Source of the DNA: JARRPM01 sp963792815
GTDB taxonomy: Bacteria > Pseudomonadota > Gammaproteobacteria > Pseudomonadales > Halieaceae
Assembly (NCBI GenBank): GCA_963792815.1
Contig: CAWBXR010000007.1
Coordinates: 124,001 to 188,000 of the forward strand
DNA: 64,000 nucleotides
Reading direction: 5' to 3'
Shown: positions 33,563-46,987 of the stretch, one piece after another
Layout of the letters: each line of letters starts with the position of its first letter
Numbering within the stretch: position 1 is the first letter of the stretch
Made by a program: the position numbers and the translations under genes
The notes under the pieces: generated by a model
The model's database searches: none
Seen by the model: the letters and a program-made list of their open reading frames with translations, nothing else
Told to the model about the DNA's origin: nothing

Positions 33563-35235
33563 TCCCCTGCCCCTCCCTGGTCCGTCCAGTTGTCCCGCAG
33601 GCCAATCGTCCGGTTGAAAACCGGCGCCTGCTCGCTGTGCTCGTAGCGGTCGGCTACGAAGTAACCCTCCCGCTCGAACTGGAAACCCTCCTCTGGCAGG
33701 GCCTGCACCAGCGAGGGCTCAACCCAGGCGTGCTCCACGATCCGCAGTGAATCCGGGTTGATGTGCGCCATGAAGTCGCGCTCCCCCTTGTCGGGAGACT
33801 CGTGGTTGAACAGACGGTCGTACAGCCTGACCGTTGCCCGCTTGCCCATCGCTGCGGATACCCACTGGATGACGCCCTTGGGCTTGATTCCGTCAGCCGG
33901 GTCGGCGCCCAGTGTGCCGGGGATGGTCCGGGCATGGACTTCCACCACCTTGCCGGCGGCGTCCCTGACCAGGTCTACAGCCTCGATGACATAGGCATTG
34001 CGCAGGCGCACCCGCTTGCCCAGCACCAGGCGCTTGTACTTCTTGTTGGCCTCCTCGCGGAAGTCATCAGCGTCGATGTAGAGCTCCCGGGTGAAAGGCA
34101 CGATGCGCTCGCCCAATTCGGCCCGCGAGGGGTGACGCGCTGCCACCAGTTCCTCCACCTGGCCCTCGGGGTAGTCGGTCAACACAACTTTCAGTGGCTC
34201 CAGCACGCACATGGCGCGCGGCGCGTTATCGTTCAGGTCTTCGCGGATTGCAAACTCCAGCATTGCCACATCCACCACACCGTCGCTGCGAGTGGTGCCG
34301 ATCATCTGGCAGAACTTGCGTATCGCGCCGGGCGTAAAGCCCCGGCGCCGCATACCCGCGACGGTCGGCATGCGGGGGTCATCCCAGCCTGCCACCACGC
34401 CGTCATCCACCAGCTGCTTGAGCTTGCGCTTGCTGGTCACCGTATAGCTTGGGTTGAGGCGGCCAAACTCGTACTGGCGCGGCCGCGCTGCCAACGGCAG
34501 GTGCTCGATAAACCAGTCGTAAAGCGGCCGGTGGTCCTCGAACTCCAGGGTGCAGATGGAGTGGGTAACCCCCTCGATCGCGTCCTCCTGGCCGTGGGCG
34601 AAATCGTAGGTGGGATAGATCACCCAGCTGTCGCCCGTCTGGTGGTGTGGCACCTTGCGGATACGGTACAGGATGGGATCGCGCATGTTCATATTGGGCG
34701 AGGCCATGTCGATCTTCGCCCGCAACACTTTCTCACCCTCGGCAAATTCACCCGCTTTCATCCGGGCCAGGAGATCCAGGTTCTCCTGCACGCTCCTGTC
34801 GCGAGAGGGGCTGTTCCTGCCGGGCTCGGTGAGGGTGCCCCGATACTCCCGGGCCTGCTCGGCATTCAGGTCACAGACATAGGCATGCCCCTGTTCCACC
34901 AGGTACACAGCCCAGTCATACAGTTGCTGGAAGTAGGAGGACGCGAAACGCACTTCGCCGTCCCACTGATATCCCAGCCAACGCACATCCTCCTGTATCG
35001 AGTCGATGTACTCCTGGCTCTCTTTTTCAGGGTTGGTATCGTCAAAGCGCAGGTTACAGCGCCCGCCAAAGGTCTCCGCCAGGCCAAAATTCACACTGAT
35101 GGACTTGGCGTGGCCTATATGGAGGTAGCCGTTGGGTTCCGGGGGAAAGCGGGTAACCACGTTCTGCACCCGGCCGGCGGCGAGGTCCTCGGCAATAATC
35201 GTCTCGAGGAAATTACTGGCGTTGGGGGTTTCCAT
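33559..35235 (-). CDS. glnS: Glutaminyl-tRNA synthetase
   Basis: 558 residues, full length. Class I signatures PPEPNGYLHIGHAKSI and VTSKRKLKQLV (KMSKS equivalent) are present. The C-terminal anticodon-binding barrel ends FNRTIGLRDNW. It is the first gene of a glnS-cysS pair and is divergent from ppiB, which starts 190 bp away. Confidence 0.96.
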   Translation of the reverse strand: METPNASNFLETIIAEDLAAGRVQNVVTRFPPEPNGYLHIGHAKSISVNFGLAETFGGRCNLRFDDTNPEKESQEYIDSIQEDVRWLGYQWDGEVRFASSYFQQLYDWAVYLVEQGHAYVCDLNAEQAREYRGTLTEPGRNSPSRDRSVQENLDLLARMKAGEFAEGEKVLRAKIDMASPNMNMRDPILYRIRKVPHHQTGDSWVIYPTYDFAHGQEDAIEGVTHSICTLEFEDHRPLYDWFIEHLPLAARPRQYEFGRLNPSYTVTSKRKLKQLVDDGVVAGWDDPRMPTVAGMRRRGFTPGAIRKFCQMIGTTRSDGVVDVAMLEFAIREDLNDNAPRAMCVLEPLKVVLTDYPEGQVEELVAARHPSRAELGERIVPFTRELYIDADDFREEANKKYKRLVLGKRVRLRNAYVIEAVDLVRDAAGKVVEVHARTIPGTLGADPADGIKPKGVIQWVSAAMGKRATVRLYDRLFNHESPDKGERDFMAHINPDSLRIVEHAWVEPSLVQALPEEGFQFEREGYFVADRYEHSEQAPVFNRTIGLRDNWTDQGGAGE

Positions 35236-35425
35236 AAAATCGTCACGGCCGCAGCGTAAAAAGGGCGCGTATTATAGCCACAGTTGCGCCCGTCTTATAC
35301 CCACGGCGCCCCCGACCCGGTGGAATGCGGCCTAATTATCCCTAACTTTCCTCCGGAGTGTTTTCCTGCCCCGCAAAAGCCCGTATTATTGCTGCGCTCA
35401 AGACATCCATCAGCAGGGAATCAGC

Positions 35426-35923
35426 ATGGTCATCATTCGCACTACCTTCGGCGACATCAAACTGGAACTCGACGCCGAGAAAGCCCCCGTCACGGTCGCC
35501 AATTTTCTCAACTATGCCCGCGCAGGCTTCTACGATGGCACGATTTTCCACCGGGTGATCAATAATTTCATGATCCAGGGCGGCGGCTTCGACACCAATA
35601 TGGAACAGAAGGCCGTGGGCAAACCCATCGATAACGAGGCCGACAACGGCCTGAAGAACGACTTTGGCACCATCGCGATGGCCCGCACCATGGAGCCCCA
35701 CTCGGCCACAGCCCAGTTCTTTATCAACGTGAAGGACAATGACTTTCTCAACCACAGCGGTAAAAACATGCAGGGTTGGGGTTACGCCGTGTTCGGCAAG
35801 ATGGTCGAGGGCGAGGAAGTACTGGAAAAGATCCGCAACGTGCCCACCGGCAGTCGCAGCGGTCACCAGGACGTGCCCACCGACGCGGTGATTATCGAGA
35901 CGATTGAAGTCGTCGAAGACTAG
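35426..35923 (+). CDS. ppiB: Cytoplasmic peptidyl-prolyl cis-trans isomerase B
   Basis: 165-residue single-domain cyclophilin without a signal peptide. Core motifs: FHRVINNFMIQGGGFD, MARTMEPHSATAQFFINVKDNDFLNH and WGYAVFGKMVEGEEVL. ATG 35426 has AGGGA upstream. It is followed closely by lpxH, an order also found in Pseudomonas. Confidence 0.95.
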   Translation: MVIIRTTFGDIKLELDAEKAPVTVANFLNYARAGFYDGTIFHRVINNFMIQGGGFDTNMEQKAVGKPIDNEADNGLKNDFGTIAMARTMEPHSATAQFFINVKDNDFLNHSGKNMQGWGYAVFGKMVEGEEVLEKIRNVPTGSRSGHQDVPTDAVIIETIEVVED

Positions 35924-35957
35924 ACTCTCGACCAAACCCTCCCCCGGAGCAGCCCAC

Positions 35958-36668
35958 GTGTCCAGCACGTGTTTTATCTCCGACCTGCATCTCGATTCCG
36001 CCAGGCCGGCAGCAGTACAGGCCCTGGCGGAATTTCTCGCAAAACGCACTGACTGCGCACAACTGTTCATCCTGGGCGACCTCTTCGAGGCCTGGCCCGG
36101 GGATGACGACGACTCCCCCCTCGCCGCCGAAGTCGCCCGGATGTTGCGGGACTTCAGCGCGGCGGGTGCCGGGCTGCATATCATGCGGGGTAACCGGGAT
36201 TTCCTGCTCGCTGAGGGCTTTTGCAAACGCGTGGGCGCAACCCTGCTGCCGGACCCGACGGTGATCGATCTCTACGGGGAGCCTACCCTGCTGATGCATG
36301 GCGACAGCCTGTGCACCGGGGATACCGACTACCAGGCGTTTCGCCTGACCGCCCGCGACCCCGCCTGGCAGGCCCGGTTACTGGCCCGGCCCCTGGCTGA
36401 GCGACGGGCACTGGCTGCCGAGCTGCGGGCCCTGAGCAGGGAGGCCACCGGCATGAAAAGCGAGGACATCATGGATGTCGCCCCCGCAGAGGTGGGCCGG
36501 GAGATGCGCGCACATGGCGTCCGCCAGCTGATCCACGGTCACACCCACCGGCCGGCCAGGCATGAGACGGATACCGGGCTGCGCTGGGTACTGGGTGCAT
36601 GGGAGGATCGGGGTTGGGTCCTGGAGGCTGGTGAGGGCGCTATTCAGTTATCTAATTTCGTTATATAA
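35958..36668 (+). CDS. lpxH: UDP-2,3-diacylglucosamine pyrophosphatase
   Basis: Lipid A pathway enzyme cleaving UDP-2,3-diacylglucosamine to lipid X and UMP. Metallophosphatase motifs in order: FISDLHLD, LGDLFEAWPGDDD, MRGNRDFLL, LMHGDSLCTGD and IHGHTHRPARH. GTG 35958 (GGAG upstream) gives 236 aa, close to the family norm. ATG 35904 would overlap ppiB and add a non-conserved tail. It converges with miaE across a short AT-rich gap. Confidence 0.93.
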   Translation: MSSTCFISDLHLDSARPAAVQALAEFLAKRTDCAQLFILGDLFEAWPGDDDDSPLAAEVARMLRDFSAAGAGLHIMRGNRDFLLAEGFCKRVGATLLPDPTVIDLYGEPTLLMHGDSLCTGDTDYQAFRLTARDPAWQARLLARPLAERRALAAELRALSREATGMKSEDIMDVAPAEVGREMRAHGVRQLIHGHTHRPARHETDTGLRWVLGAWEDRGWVLEAGEGAIQLSNFVI

Positions 36669-36736
36669 CAATTAGTTGTACTTATTACTTAAAGTATTTC
36701 TTAGACGTATTACTACCCGCTACAGACCCTTCGGCC

Positions 36737-37360
36737 CTAGGGGGCGGCACATGGCACGCCGCTGTGGAAGCGGAATTCCGCGTCCGCGGATTGGATAAGC
36801 TCACGCTCCCTCTCCAGCAGCACCGGCAACCGGGCCGCCACCTCCTGCGCAGAGCCCAGCTCCTCGGCCAGCTTGAGGTAATCGGTGAAGTGCCTGGATT
36901 CGGATTTGAGCAGGGACGCGTAAAACCCCGCCAGCTCATCGTCCAGCACGGGCACCAGGGCGGCGAACCGCTCGCAGGAGCGGGCCTCGATAATGGCACC
37001 GACCAGCAGGGTGTCAACCAGTCGCGCGGGTTCATGGCTGCGCACCAGTTTGCGCAGCTCACCGGCATAGCGCCCGGCGGTGAGCTGGGGATAGGCGACA
37101 TGACGGGCCTTCATCAGGGCAATTACCTGCTCAAAATGGCGCAACTCCTCCCTCGCCAAGCGCGACAGGCGATTCAGCAGGCGGTAGTGGTCGACGTAGC
37201 GGTACATCAGGTTCAGGGCGGTGGATGCGGCTTTCTTCTCGCAATTGGCATGGTCTACCAGCAGGATTTCCGGGTTGGCGAGGGCCCAGTCGATCCAGGC
37301 TTGCGGTGTGGCGCAATGCAGGAATGCCAGGATAGGCCCCACATCGGTTGCCGCTTTCAT
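36737..37360 (-). CDS. miaE: tRNA 2-methylthio-N6-isopentenyladenosine(37) hydroxylase
   Basis: 207-residue non-haem di-iron oxygenase. Two ferritin-like metal half-sites are visible: EELRHFEQV (ExxH) in the first helix pair, and IEARSCERF with KSESRHF (ExxH) in the second. It hydroxylates ms2i6A at tRNA position 37 using O2. It starts 4 nt inside the end of the upstream DUF1289 gene, so the two form an operon. Confidence 0.9.
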   Translation of the reverse strand: MKAATDVGPILAFLHCATPQAWIDWALANPEILLVDHANCEKKAASTALNLMYRYVDHYRLLNRLSRLAREELRHFEQVIALMKARHVAYPQLTAGRYAGELRKLVRSHEPARLVDTLLVGAIIEARSCERFAALVPVLDDELAGFYASLLKSESRHFTDYLKLAEELGSAQEVAARLPVLLERERELIQSADAEFRFHSGVPCAAP

Positions 37361-37827
37361 TCGCCCTGCCCCGCAAACAGGTCCGGGGGCAGGATGTAGC
37401 GCTCGTAGTAGGCCTCGGAGAGGATATAGAACTCCCGGTCGATCTGTTCGCGCAGCTCGGCCAGGCCCAGGTGGCGAAAAGCCTGGTCCACCACGAAACC
37501 GTAGTCAGCGGTCTCCCCGATCTGGCTGGCACCAGCCTTGATCAGGCTGTACACCCAGCAATACTCGTCGTGATGCGCCACGTAACTCAACTGTTGCACC
37601 TGCAGCTGCCACTGCAGCAAGGCCTTGTCCGTGACCCGCAGCTTGTTGCTCACACACTGGGAGAGGAAATCCCCAAGACGGCGGTCGATGACTTCTTTTT
37701 GCTCCCGCGAATAGCTGTTCCAGGCGATGACCTCGTGGGAGAAGCGCTTGCACCCGCGACAAACGGCGTCGCCGATGCCGGTGGAGCAGACTCCGATACA
37801 CGGGGTTTTAACGGGGGTTTGCTGCAT
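37357..37827 (-). CDS. DUF1289 domain protein with C-terminal extension
   Basis: 156 residues. The N-terminal cysteine motif KTPCIGVCSTGIGDAVCRGCKRFSHEV (C-x3-C...C-x2-C) is DUF1289, followed by EVIAWNSYSREQKEVIDRRL. The C-terminal 90 residues (HDEYCWVYSLIKAGASQIGETADYGF) are not part of the minimal domain. The cysteines suggest metal binding. It overlaps miaE by 4 nt; the joint role is unknown. Confidence 0.8.
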   Translation of the reverse strand: MQQTPVKTPCIGVCSTGIGDAVCRGCKRFSHEVIAWNSYSREQKEVIDRRLGDFLSQCVSNKLRVTDKALLQWQLQVQQLSYVAHHDEYCWVYSLIKAGASQIGETADYGFVVDQAFRHLGLAELREQIDREFYILSEAYYERYILPPDLFAGQGE

Positions 37828-38022
37828 TTTTTGCGGGGATTTTCACTGCCGGCATGACCGCGCAAGTGTACGTTATCACCCGGGTGAATGCACGATATAA
37901 GCACCTCTCCAATTTATCTCAATCGCCGCCTGCGCTATACTGCACCTGCGATTTCACATCTACCGCTAGCGCCCCCCGGCACCCGCACTGGGGCGATCCA
38001 GCCAACGCAAAGGAGCTCTACC

Positions 38023-40638
38023 GTGCTTGAAGCATATCGTGAACACGTGGCCGAACGCGCCAGCCTGAATATTCCCCCCAAACCGCTCAGTGCCGAACAG
38101 GTTGCCGGGTTGGTGGAACTGCTGAAGAACCCGCCGGCAGGTGAGGCGGAGTTCCTGCTTGAGCTGATCAGCCACCGTGTGCCGCCGGGAGTCGACGAGG
38201 CCGCCTACGTCAAGGCCGGCTTTCTGTCCGCCGTCGCCAAAGGTGAGACCGCCTGCCCGCTGATCGACCCGAAAATGGCTGTCGAGCTGCTGGGCAATAT
38301 GCACGGCGGCTACAACATCGAGACCATGGTATCCCTGTTGACCGACAAGGACCTGGGCGCGGCCGCGGCAAAGGAACTCAAGCATACCCTGCTGGTGTTC
38401 GAGGCGTTCCACGATGTGGCGGAACTCGCCGCCAAGGGCAATGCGAACGCCCAGGCAGTAATGCAGTCCTGGGCCGACGGCGAGTGGTTCACCTCGCGCC
38501 CCGACGTGGCCGAGTCCATCAAGCTGTCCGTATTCAAGGTGACGGGAGAGACCAACACTGACGACCTCTCCCCCGCGCCCGATGCCTGGTCCCGCCCCGA
38601 CATCCCCCTGCACGCCCTGGCCATGTACAAAATGGCGCGTGAGGGCCTGCAGCCCGCAGAAGCCGGTGTTACCGGCCCCATGCAACAGATCGCAGACCTG
38701 CAGGACAAGGGCCTGCCGGTGGCTTTCGTCGGCGACGTGGTCGGCACCGGCTCGTCCCGCAAGTCCGCCACCAATTCCGTGCTCTGGTTTTTCGGTGACG
38801 ACATTCCCGGCGTCCCCAACAAGAAAGGCGGCGGTATCTGCATCGGCGGCAAGGTTGCACCTATTTTCTACAACACCATGGAAGATGCCGGCGCACTTGT
38901 GTTTGAGGCCCCGGTGGACAAGCTCGGCATGGGGGACGTCATCGAAGTGCGCCCCTATGACGGCAAAATCCTGTCCGAGTCCGGCGAGGTTTTGAGTGAG
39001 TTCGAACTCAAGTCCGATGTCCTGCTGGATGAGGTGCGCGCCGGTGGCCGCATCAACCTGATTATCGGTCGCGGGCTCACGACCCGGGCCCGGGAAACCA
39101 TGGGGCTGCCCCCCACCGACCTGTTCCGCACCCCGGAAGTCCCCGCCGATACCGGCAAGGGGTTCACCCTGGCGCAGAAAATGGTGGGCAAGGCCTGCGG
39201 CACCGACGGCATTCGCCCCGGCACCTACTGCGAGCCGCTGATGACCACTGTCGGCTCCCAGGACACCACCGGCCCGATGACCCGGGACGAGTTGAAAGAC
39301 CTGGCCTGCCTGGGTTTTTCCGCCGACCTCACCATGCAGTCGTTCTGCCACACCGCGGCCTATCCCAAGCCCGTGGACATCGACACCCAGCACACCCTGC
39401 CCGATTTCATCATGACTCGCGGCGGCGTCTCCCTGCGACCGGGTGACGGCATCATCCACTCCTGGTTGAACCGCATGCTGCTGCCCGACACCGTCGGCAC
39501 CGGCGGCGATTCCCACACCCGTTTCCCCATGGGTATTTCCTTCCCCGCGGGCTCCGGCCTGGTCGCTTTCGCCGCCGCCACCGGCGTTATGCCACTGGAT
39601 ATGCCCGAATCGGTGCTGGTGCGTTTCAAGGGCGAAATGCAGCCCGGCATCACCCTGCGGGACCTGGTGCACGCCATCCCCTATTACGCCATCCAGGAAG
39701 GTCTGCTCACGGTCGAGAAGAAGGGCAAGAAAAACATTTTCTCCGGCCGCATTCTCGAGATCGAGGGCCTCAAGGGCCTCACCGTGGAGCAGGCCTTCGA
39801 GCTCTCCGACGCCTCCGCCGAGCGCTCCGCTGCCGGCTGCACCATCGCCCTGGACGAGGAGACCATCGCACAATACCTGCGCTCCAATATCGTACTGCTG
39901 CGCTCGATGATCGCCGAGGGCTATGGCGACCCCCGCACCCTGGAACGCCGCGCCCGCAAGATGGAGGACTGGCTGGCCAGCCCGAGCCTGATGAAGGCGG
40001 ATGCGGACGCGGAGTACACTGCGGTGATCGAGATCGACCTGGCGGACATCAAGGAGCCCATCGTCTGTGCACCTAATGACCCCGACGATGCCCGCCTGCT
40101 GTCCTCCGTGGCAGGCGACAAGGTCGACGAGGTGTTTATCGGCAGCTGCATGACCAACATCGGTCACTTCCGCGCCGCGGGCAAGCTGCTGGAAAAACAC
40201 AAGGGCGGAATCTCCACCCGCCTGTGGATCGTGCCGCCCACCCGGATGGACGAACACCTGCTGATGGAAGAAGGGTATTACAACATCTTCGGCGCCTCGG
40301 GTGCGCGCACCGAGATGCCCGGCTGCTCCCTGTGCATGGGCAACCAGGCGCGGGTGGCGGCAAACTCCACGGTGCTGTCCACCTCGACACGAAACTTCCC
40401 CAACCGCCTGGGCGACGGGGCCAACGTGTACCTGACTTCCGCTGAACTGGCATCGGTCGGTGCAATCCTCGGCAAGCTGCCGACCCCGGAGGAATACCTG
40501 AAGTTCGCCAGCGACCTGGATTCGATGTCTGACGAAATTTACCGCTATATGAATTTCGACCAGATTCTCGAATTCCAGAAGAGCGCCGAGGAAGGCAAGC
40601 GGATAGCCGCGGTGGAAATCCAGGAAATGCGTGCCTGA
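38023..40638 (+). CDS. acnB: Bifunctional aconitate hydratase 2 / 2-methylisocitrate dehydratase
   Basis: 871 residues starting at GTG 38023 with AAGGAG 7 nt upstream; the opening LEAYREHVAERASLN matches the family N-terminus. The 4Fe-4S ligands are in GSCMTNIGHF and CSLCMGNQARV. Domain order is HEAT-like, swivel, then catalytic, as in AcnB. It interconverts citrate and isocitrate in the TCA cycle. It ends at a strong terminator. The gene stands alone on the plus strand. Confidence 0.96.
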   Translation: MLEAYREHVAERASLNIPPKPLSAEQVAGLVELLKNPPAGEAEFLLELISHRVPPGVDEAAYVKAGFLSAVAKGETACPLIDPKMAVELLGNMHGGYNIETMVSLLTDKDLGAAAAKELKHTLLVFEAFHDVAELAAKGNANAQAVMQSWADGEWFTSRPDVAESIKLSVFKVTGETNTDDLSPAPDAWSRPDIPLHALAMYKMAREGLQPAEAGVTGPMQQIADLQDKGLPVAFVGDVVGTGSSRKSATNSVLWFFGDDIPGVPNKKGGGICIGGKVAPIFYNTMEDAGALVFEAPVDKLGMGDVIEVRPYDGKILSESGEVLSEFELKSDVLLDEVRAGGRINLIIGRGLTTRARETMGLPPTDLFRTPEVPADTGKGFTLAQKMVGKACGTDGIRPGTYCEPLMTTVGSQDTTGPMTRDELKDLACLGFSADLTMQSFCHTAAYPKPVDIDTQHTLPDFIMTRGGVSLRPGDGIIHSWLNRMLLPDTVGTGGDSHTRFPMGISFPAGSGLVAFAAATGVMPLDMPESVLVRFKGEMQPGITLRDLVHAIPYYAIQEGLLTVEKKGKKNIFSGRILEIEGLKGLTVEQAFELSDASAERSAAGCTIALDEETIAQYLRSNIVLLRSMIAEGYGDPRTLERRARKMEDWLASPSLMKADADAEYTAVIEIDLADIKEPIVCAPNDPDDARLLSSVAGDKVDEVFIGSCMTNIGHFRAAGKLLEKHKGGISTRLWIVPPTRMDEHLLMEEGYYNIFGASGARTEMPGCSLCMGNQARVAANSTVLSTSTRNFPNRLGDGANVYLTSAELASVGAILGKLPTPEEYLKFASDLDSMSDEIYRYMNFDQILEFQKSAEEGKRIAAVEIQEMRA

Positions 40639-40657
40639 TTGACGCTCCGATACCAAG

Positions 40658-40683
40658 AAACCCCGCACCGCGGGGTTTTTTTT
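40658..40683 (+). terminator. Intrinsic terminator after acnB
   Basis: A 9-bp stem AAACCCCGC/GCGGGGTTT with a three-base loop, followed by a run of T. It lies 20 nt after the acnB stop. Its A-rich left arm may let it work weakly for fumC transcripts too. Confidence 0.9.
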
Positions 40684-40750
40684 CGCCTACTCAAAAGTGG
40701 CTGCGCGAACACAGTAGTCCAGCCGAACGCCGTAGCAACGAACAAACCGC

Positions 40751-42128
<1,378 letters not shown>

Positions 42129-42233
42129 GGTAATTCCCCCCTGCTATAGTTAAGGATAGGTATTTTTCAAGCCGCCTGCAGCGACCCCAGGCAACTAGCG
42201 GCAATCAAGGACAACGACAAAGAGGCACCCACA

Positions 42234-44954
<2,721 letters not shown>

Positions 44955-44977
44955 GCTTCAGGGTATCGCCGCGCGGG

Positions 44978-46987
44978 TCAGCCGCGCCCGGGGCGGAAGC
45001 GGCGCACGCTGCGTCCCAGCTCCCGCTCCAGCGTATTCCGGCGGCCGTCGGCGGCTGCCGCCGGGCGATAGGCCAGGGCTGAGTACAGGCGGGTTATCCG
45101 CTCGATTTGCTGCGCCAGTGGTCGCATGCTGCGCGCTGCACGGGCGCCAAAGTGCTCGGGGGTTTCGCCGGCTTCGCGGGTGACACCGGCCCTGGCCAGT
45201 TTGGCGCAAAAGGCCAGGTAGTACCTGTCCGTCCGGCTGGTGGCCCGCCGCTCGCGCCGGCGCAACAGGCTGAAGGCGACCGGGCCCAGTATCAGCGCCC
45301 AGCTTCCGATCAGCACCAGCATGAACTTGCGCGCACTGATGCCGCCGAATACATCGTTGAGCAGCTCGAACTGTTTGTCGCGGTTGAAGCCGTTCACCCA
45401 GCTCTGCCAGCGATAGGTAAGCGCGTCGTAACGCAGGCGCAAGGTGTTAACCCAGGCCACTCCCCGGTAGTGCATAAGCGACAGGGGCGAATCGCTCAGA
45501 AAACTGCCCTCCCCGGCCAATGCCCGCTCCAGGCCCCACTCGACGCGCTCCGGTGACACCGCCGCCGTGGGATCCACCCGCACCCATCCCCGCCCTTCCA
45601 GCCAGACCTCTGCCCAGGCGTGGGCGTCGAACTGGCGAACAATGACCGTGCGATTGACAGGATTGACCTCCCCACCCTGGTAGCCGGCAACCACCCGCGC
45701 CGGCACACCGCCGGCGCGCATGGTCACCACGAAAGCGGCAGCGTAGTGCTCGCAGAACCCGGTGCGGGTCCGGAACATGAACGCATCGAGCGGGTTGGCC
45801 TCGGGCAACAGGGGAGGATTGAGGCTGTAGACAAAAGGCTCGCGAGTAAACCTTGCCAACACCGCATCGACAAACGCCGCGTCGTCGCCGGATTCCGAGC
45901 GCAGGCTGCGGGCAAAAGCCATGGTTTCCGGGTTTTCGCCATCGGGAAGGCGCAATTCCACCTCGCGCCGCCACTGTGAGAGCTCGAGCTCCAGCTCCGC
46001 GTCGGGCCAGCTTTCCACGCGGTACAAGCGCTCGTCCTCCAGTTCCATGGGAGAGAACAGCACGTAGTCGGACCCCTCCAGCATTCCCGGAGACGCGGGC
46101 CGGGCATAGCGCAGGCTGTACAGCCAGTTCTGCTGGGTCGGCTCCATGATGACCTGGTAGGCCAGGGGAGTCCCGGAGGTTTCCACCGGCTGCGGTCGTC
46201 GCTCGCTCGCCGGGATATTGTAATAGCGCAGGCTGCGCCAGGCGCCATCCTCAAGTAGGCTGAACACCAGGCCTCGCCAGTACAGGTCCGCGGCGTTGGG
46301 GATGTCGCCGCTGAACTCCGCGCGGAAGGCCACCTCGTCGGATTTTCCCAGGCGGGAGATATCCCCTGGTTTCATGAAGTCGCTGACACCGGTCTTCGCC
46401 GTGTGGCTCTTGATGGGTACTGTCCACAACGGCCCGATACGCGGGAACAGGAAAAACAGCACTACCATGAGGGGCATGGCCTGCAGCAACATGACCGTGG
46501 CCAGGCGAATGGTTTTGCGGTTGAACTGGTTTTCCCCGGGGCGATGCAGGGCGACGAGCCCGGTGGTTACCACCGTCACATTCAACAGTGAGTACAATAC
46601 TATCAGCAGGTCCTGACTGAACAGGAACTCGGTAATACAGATAAAGTAGCCCAGGAACAGCAGGACATAACCGTCCTTGCGGCGAGTGAGCTCGACCAGC
46701 TTCAGGGCAAAGGCAGTTAACAGCAAGGCCACGGTGGGCTCGAGACCTATAAGCGAACCGTAGCTGAGGTAAATACCGGCAAAACTACCTACGATCAGGC
46801 CCGTCTTGACCCAGCGCCCGGGAAACGACCAGCGCCCCTGGTAAACCATGATTCGCCAGAACGCTGTGAACACATAGACGCCAAGTACCCACAGCGGGAT
46901 GCGCTGGGCGTGTGGCGCGACCAGGGTAAACAGGCTGATCACGATCCACACCAGGGCATTGCGGGGTATCTGCTGGTCGGGCTTCAC
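44978..46987 (-). CDS. Transglutaminase-like membrane protein (TgpA family)
   Basis: 669 residues. The N-terminal third has at least five membrane helices. A periplasmic transglutaminase core follows: RTGFCEHYAAAFVVTMRAGGVPARVVAGYQGG (Cys near 412), FDAHAWAEVWLEGRGWVRVDPTAA (His and Asp). Another membrane helix and a DUF4129-like C-terminal tail close it. The family (TgpA of Pseudomonas) is linked to envelope function. It is third in the moxR-DUF58-tgpA operon and overlaps the DUF58 gene by 4 nt. Confidence 0.9.
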   Translation of the reverse strand: MKPDQQIPRNALVWIVISLFTLVAPHAQRIPLWVLGVYVFTAFWRIMVYQGRWSFPGRWVKTGLIVGSFAGIYLSYGSLIGLEPTVALLLTAFALKLVELTRRKDGYVLLFLGYFICITEFLFSQDLLIVLYSLLNVTVVTTGLVALHRPGENQFNRKTIRLATVMLLQAMPLMVVLFFLFPRIGPLWTVPIKSHTAKTGVSDFMKPGDISRLGKSDEVAFRAEFSGDIPNAADLYWRGLVFSLLEDGAWRSLRYYNIPASERRPQPVETSGTPLAYQVIMEPTQQNWLYSLRYARPASPGMLEGSDYVLFSPMELEDERLYRVESWPDAELELELSQWRREVELRLPDGENPETMAFARSLRSESGDDAAFVDAVLARFTREPFVYSLNPPLLPEANPLDAFMFRTRTGFCEHYAAAFVVTMRAGGVPARVVAGYQGGEVNPVNRTVIVRQFDAHAWAEVWLEGRGWVRVDPTAAVSPERVEWGLERALAGEGSFLSDSPLSLMHYRGVAWVNTLRLRYDALTYRWQSWVNGFNRDKQFELLNDVFGGISARKFMLVLIGSWALILGPVAFSLLRRRERRATSRTDRYYLAFCAKLARAGVTREAGETPEHFGARAARSMRPLAQQIERITRLYSALAYRPAAAADGRRNTLERELGRSVRRFRPGRG

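Noticed and set aside
33763..35259. A 498-codon open frame on the plus strand opposite glnS
   Set aside because: Shadow of glnS; low-complexity His/Gln/Leu composition and no family motif.
37966..40668. A 900-codon open frame on the minus strand opposite acnB
   Set aside because: Its composition is the mirror of a GC-rich coding frame, with no recognisable domain; AcnB on the plus strand is certain.
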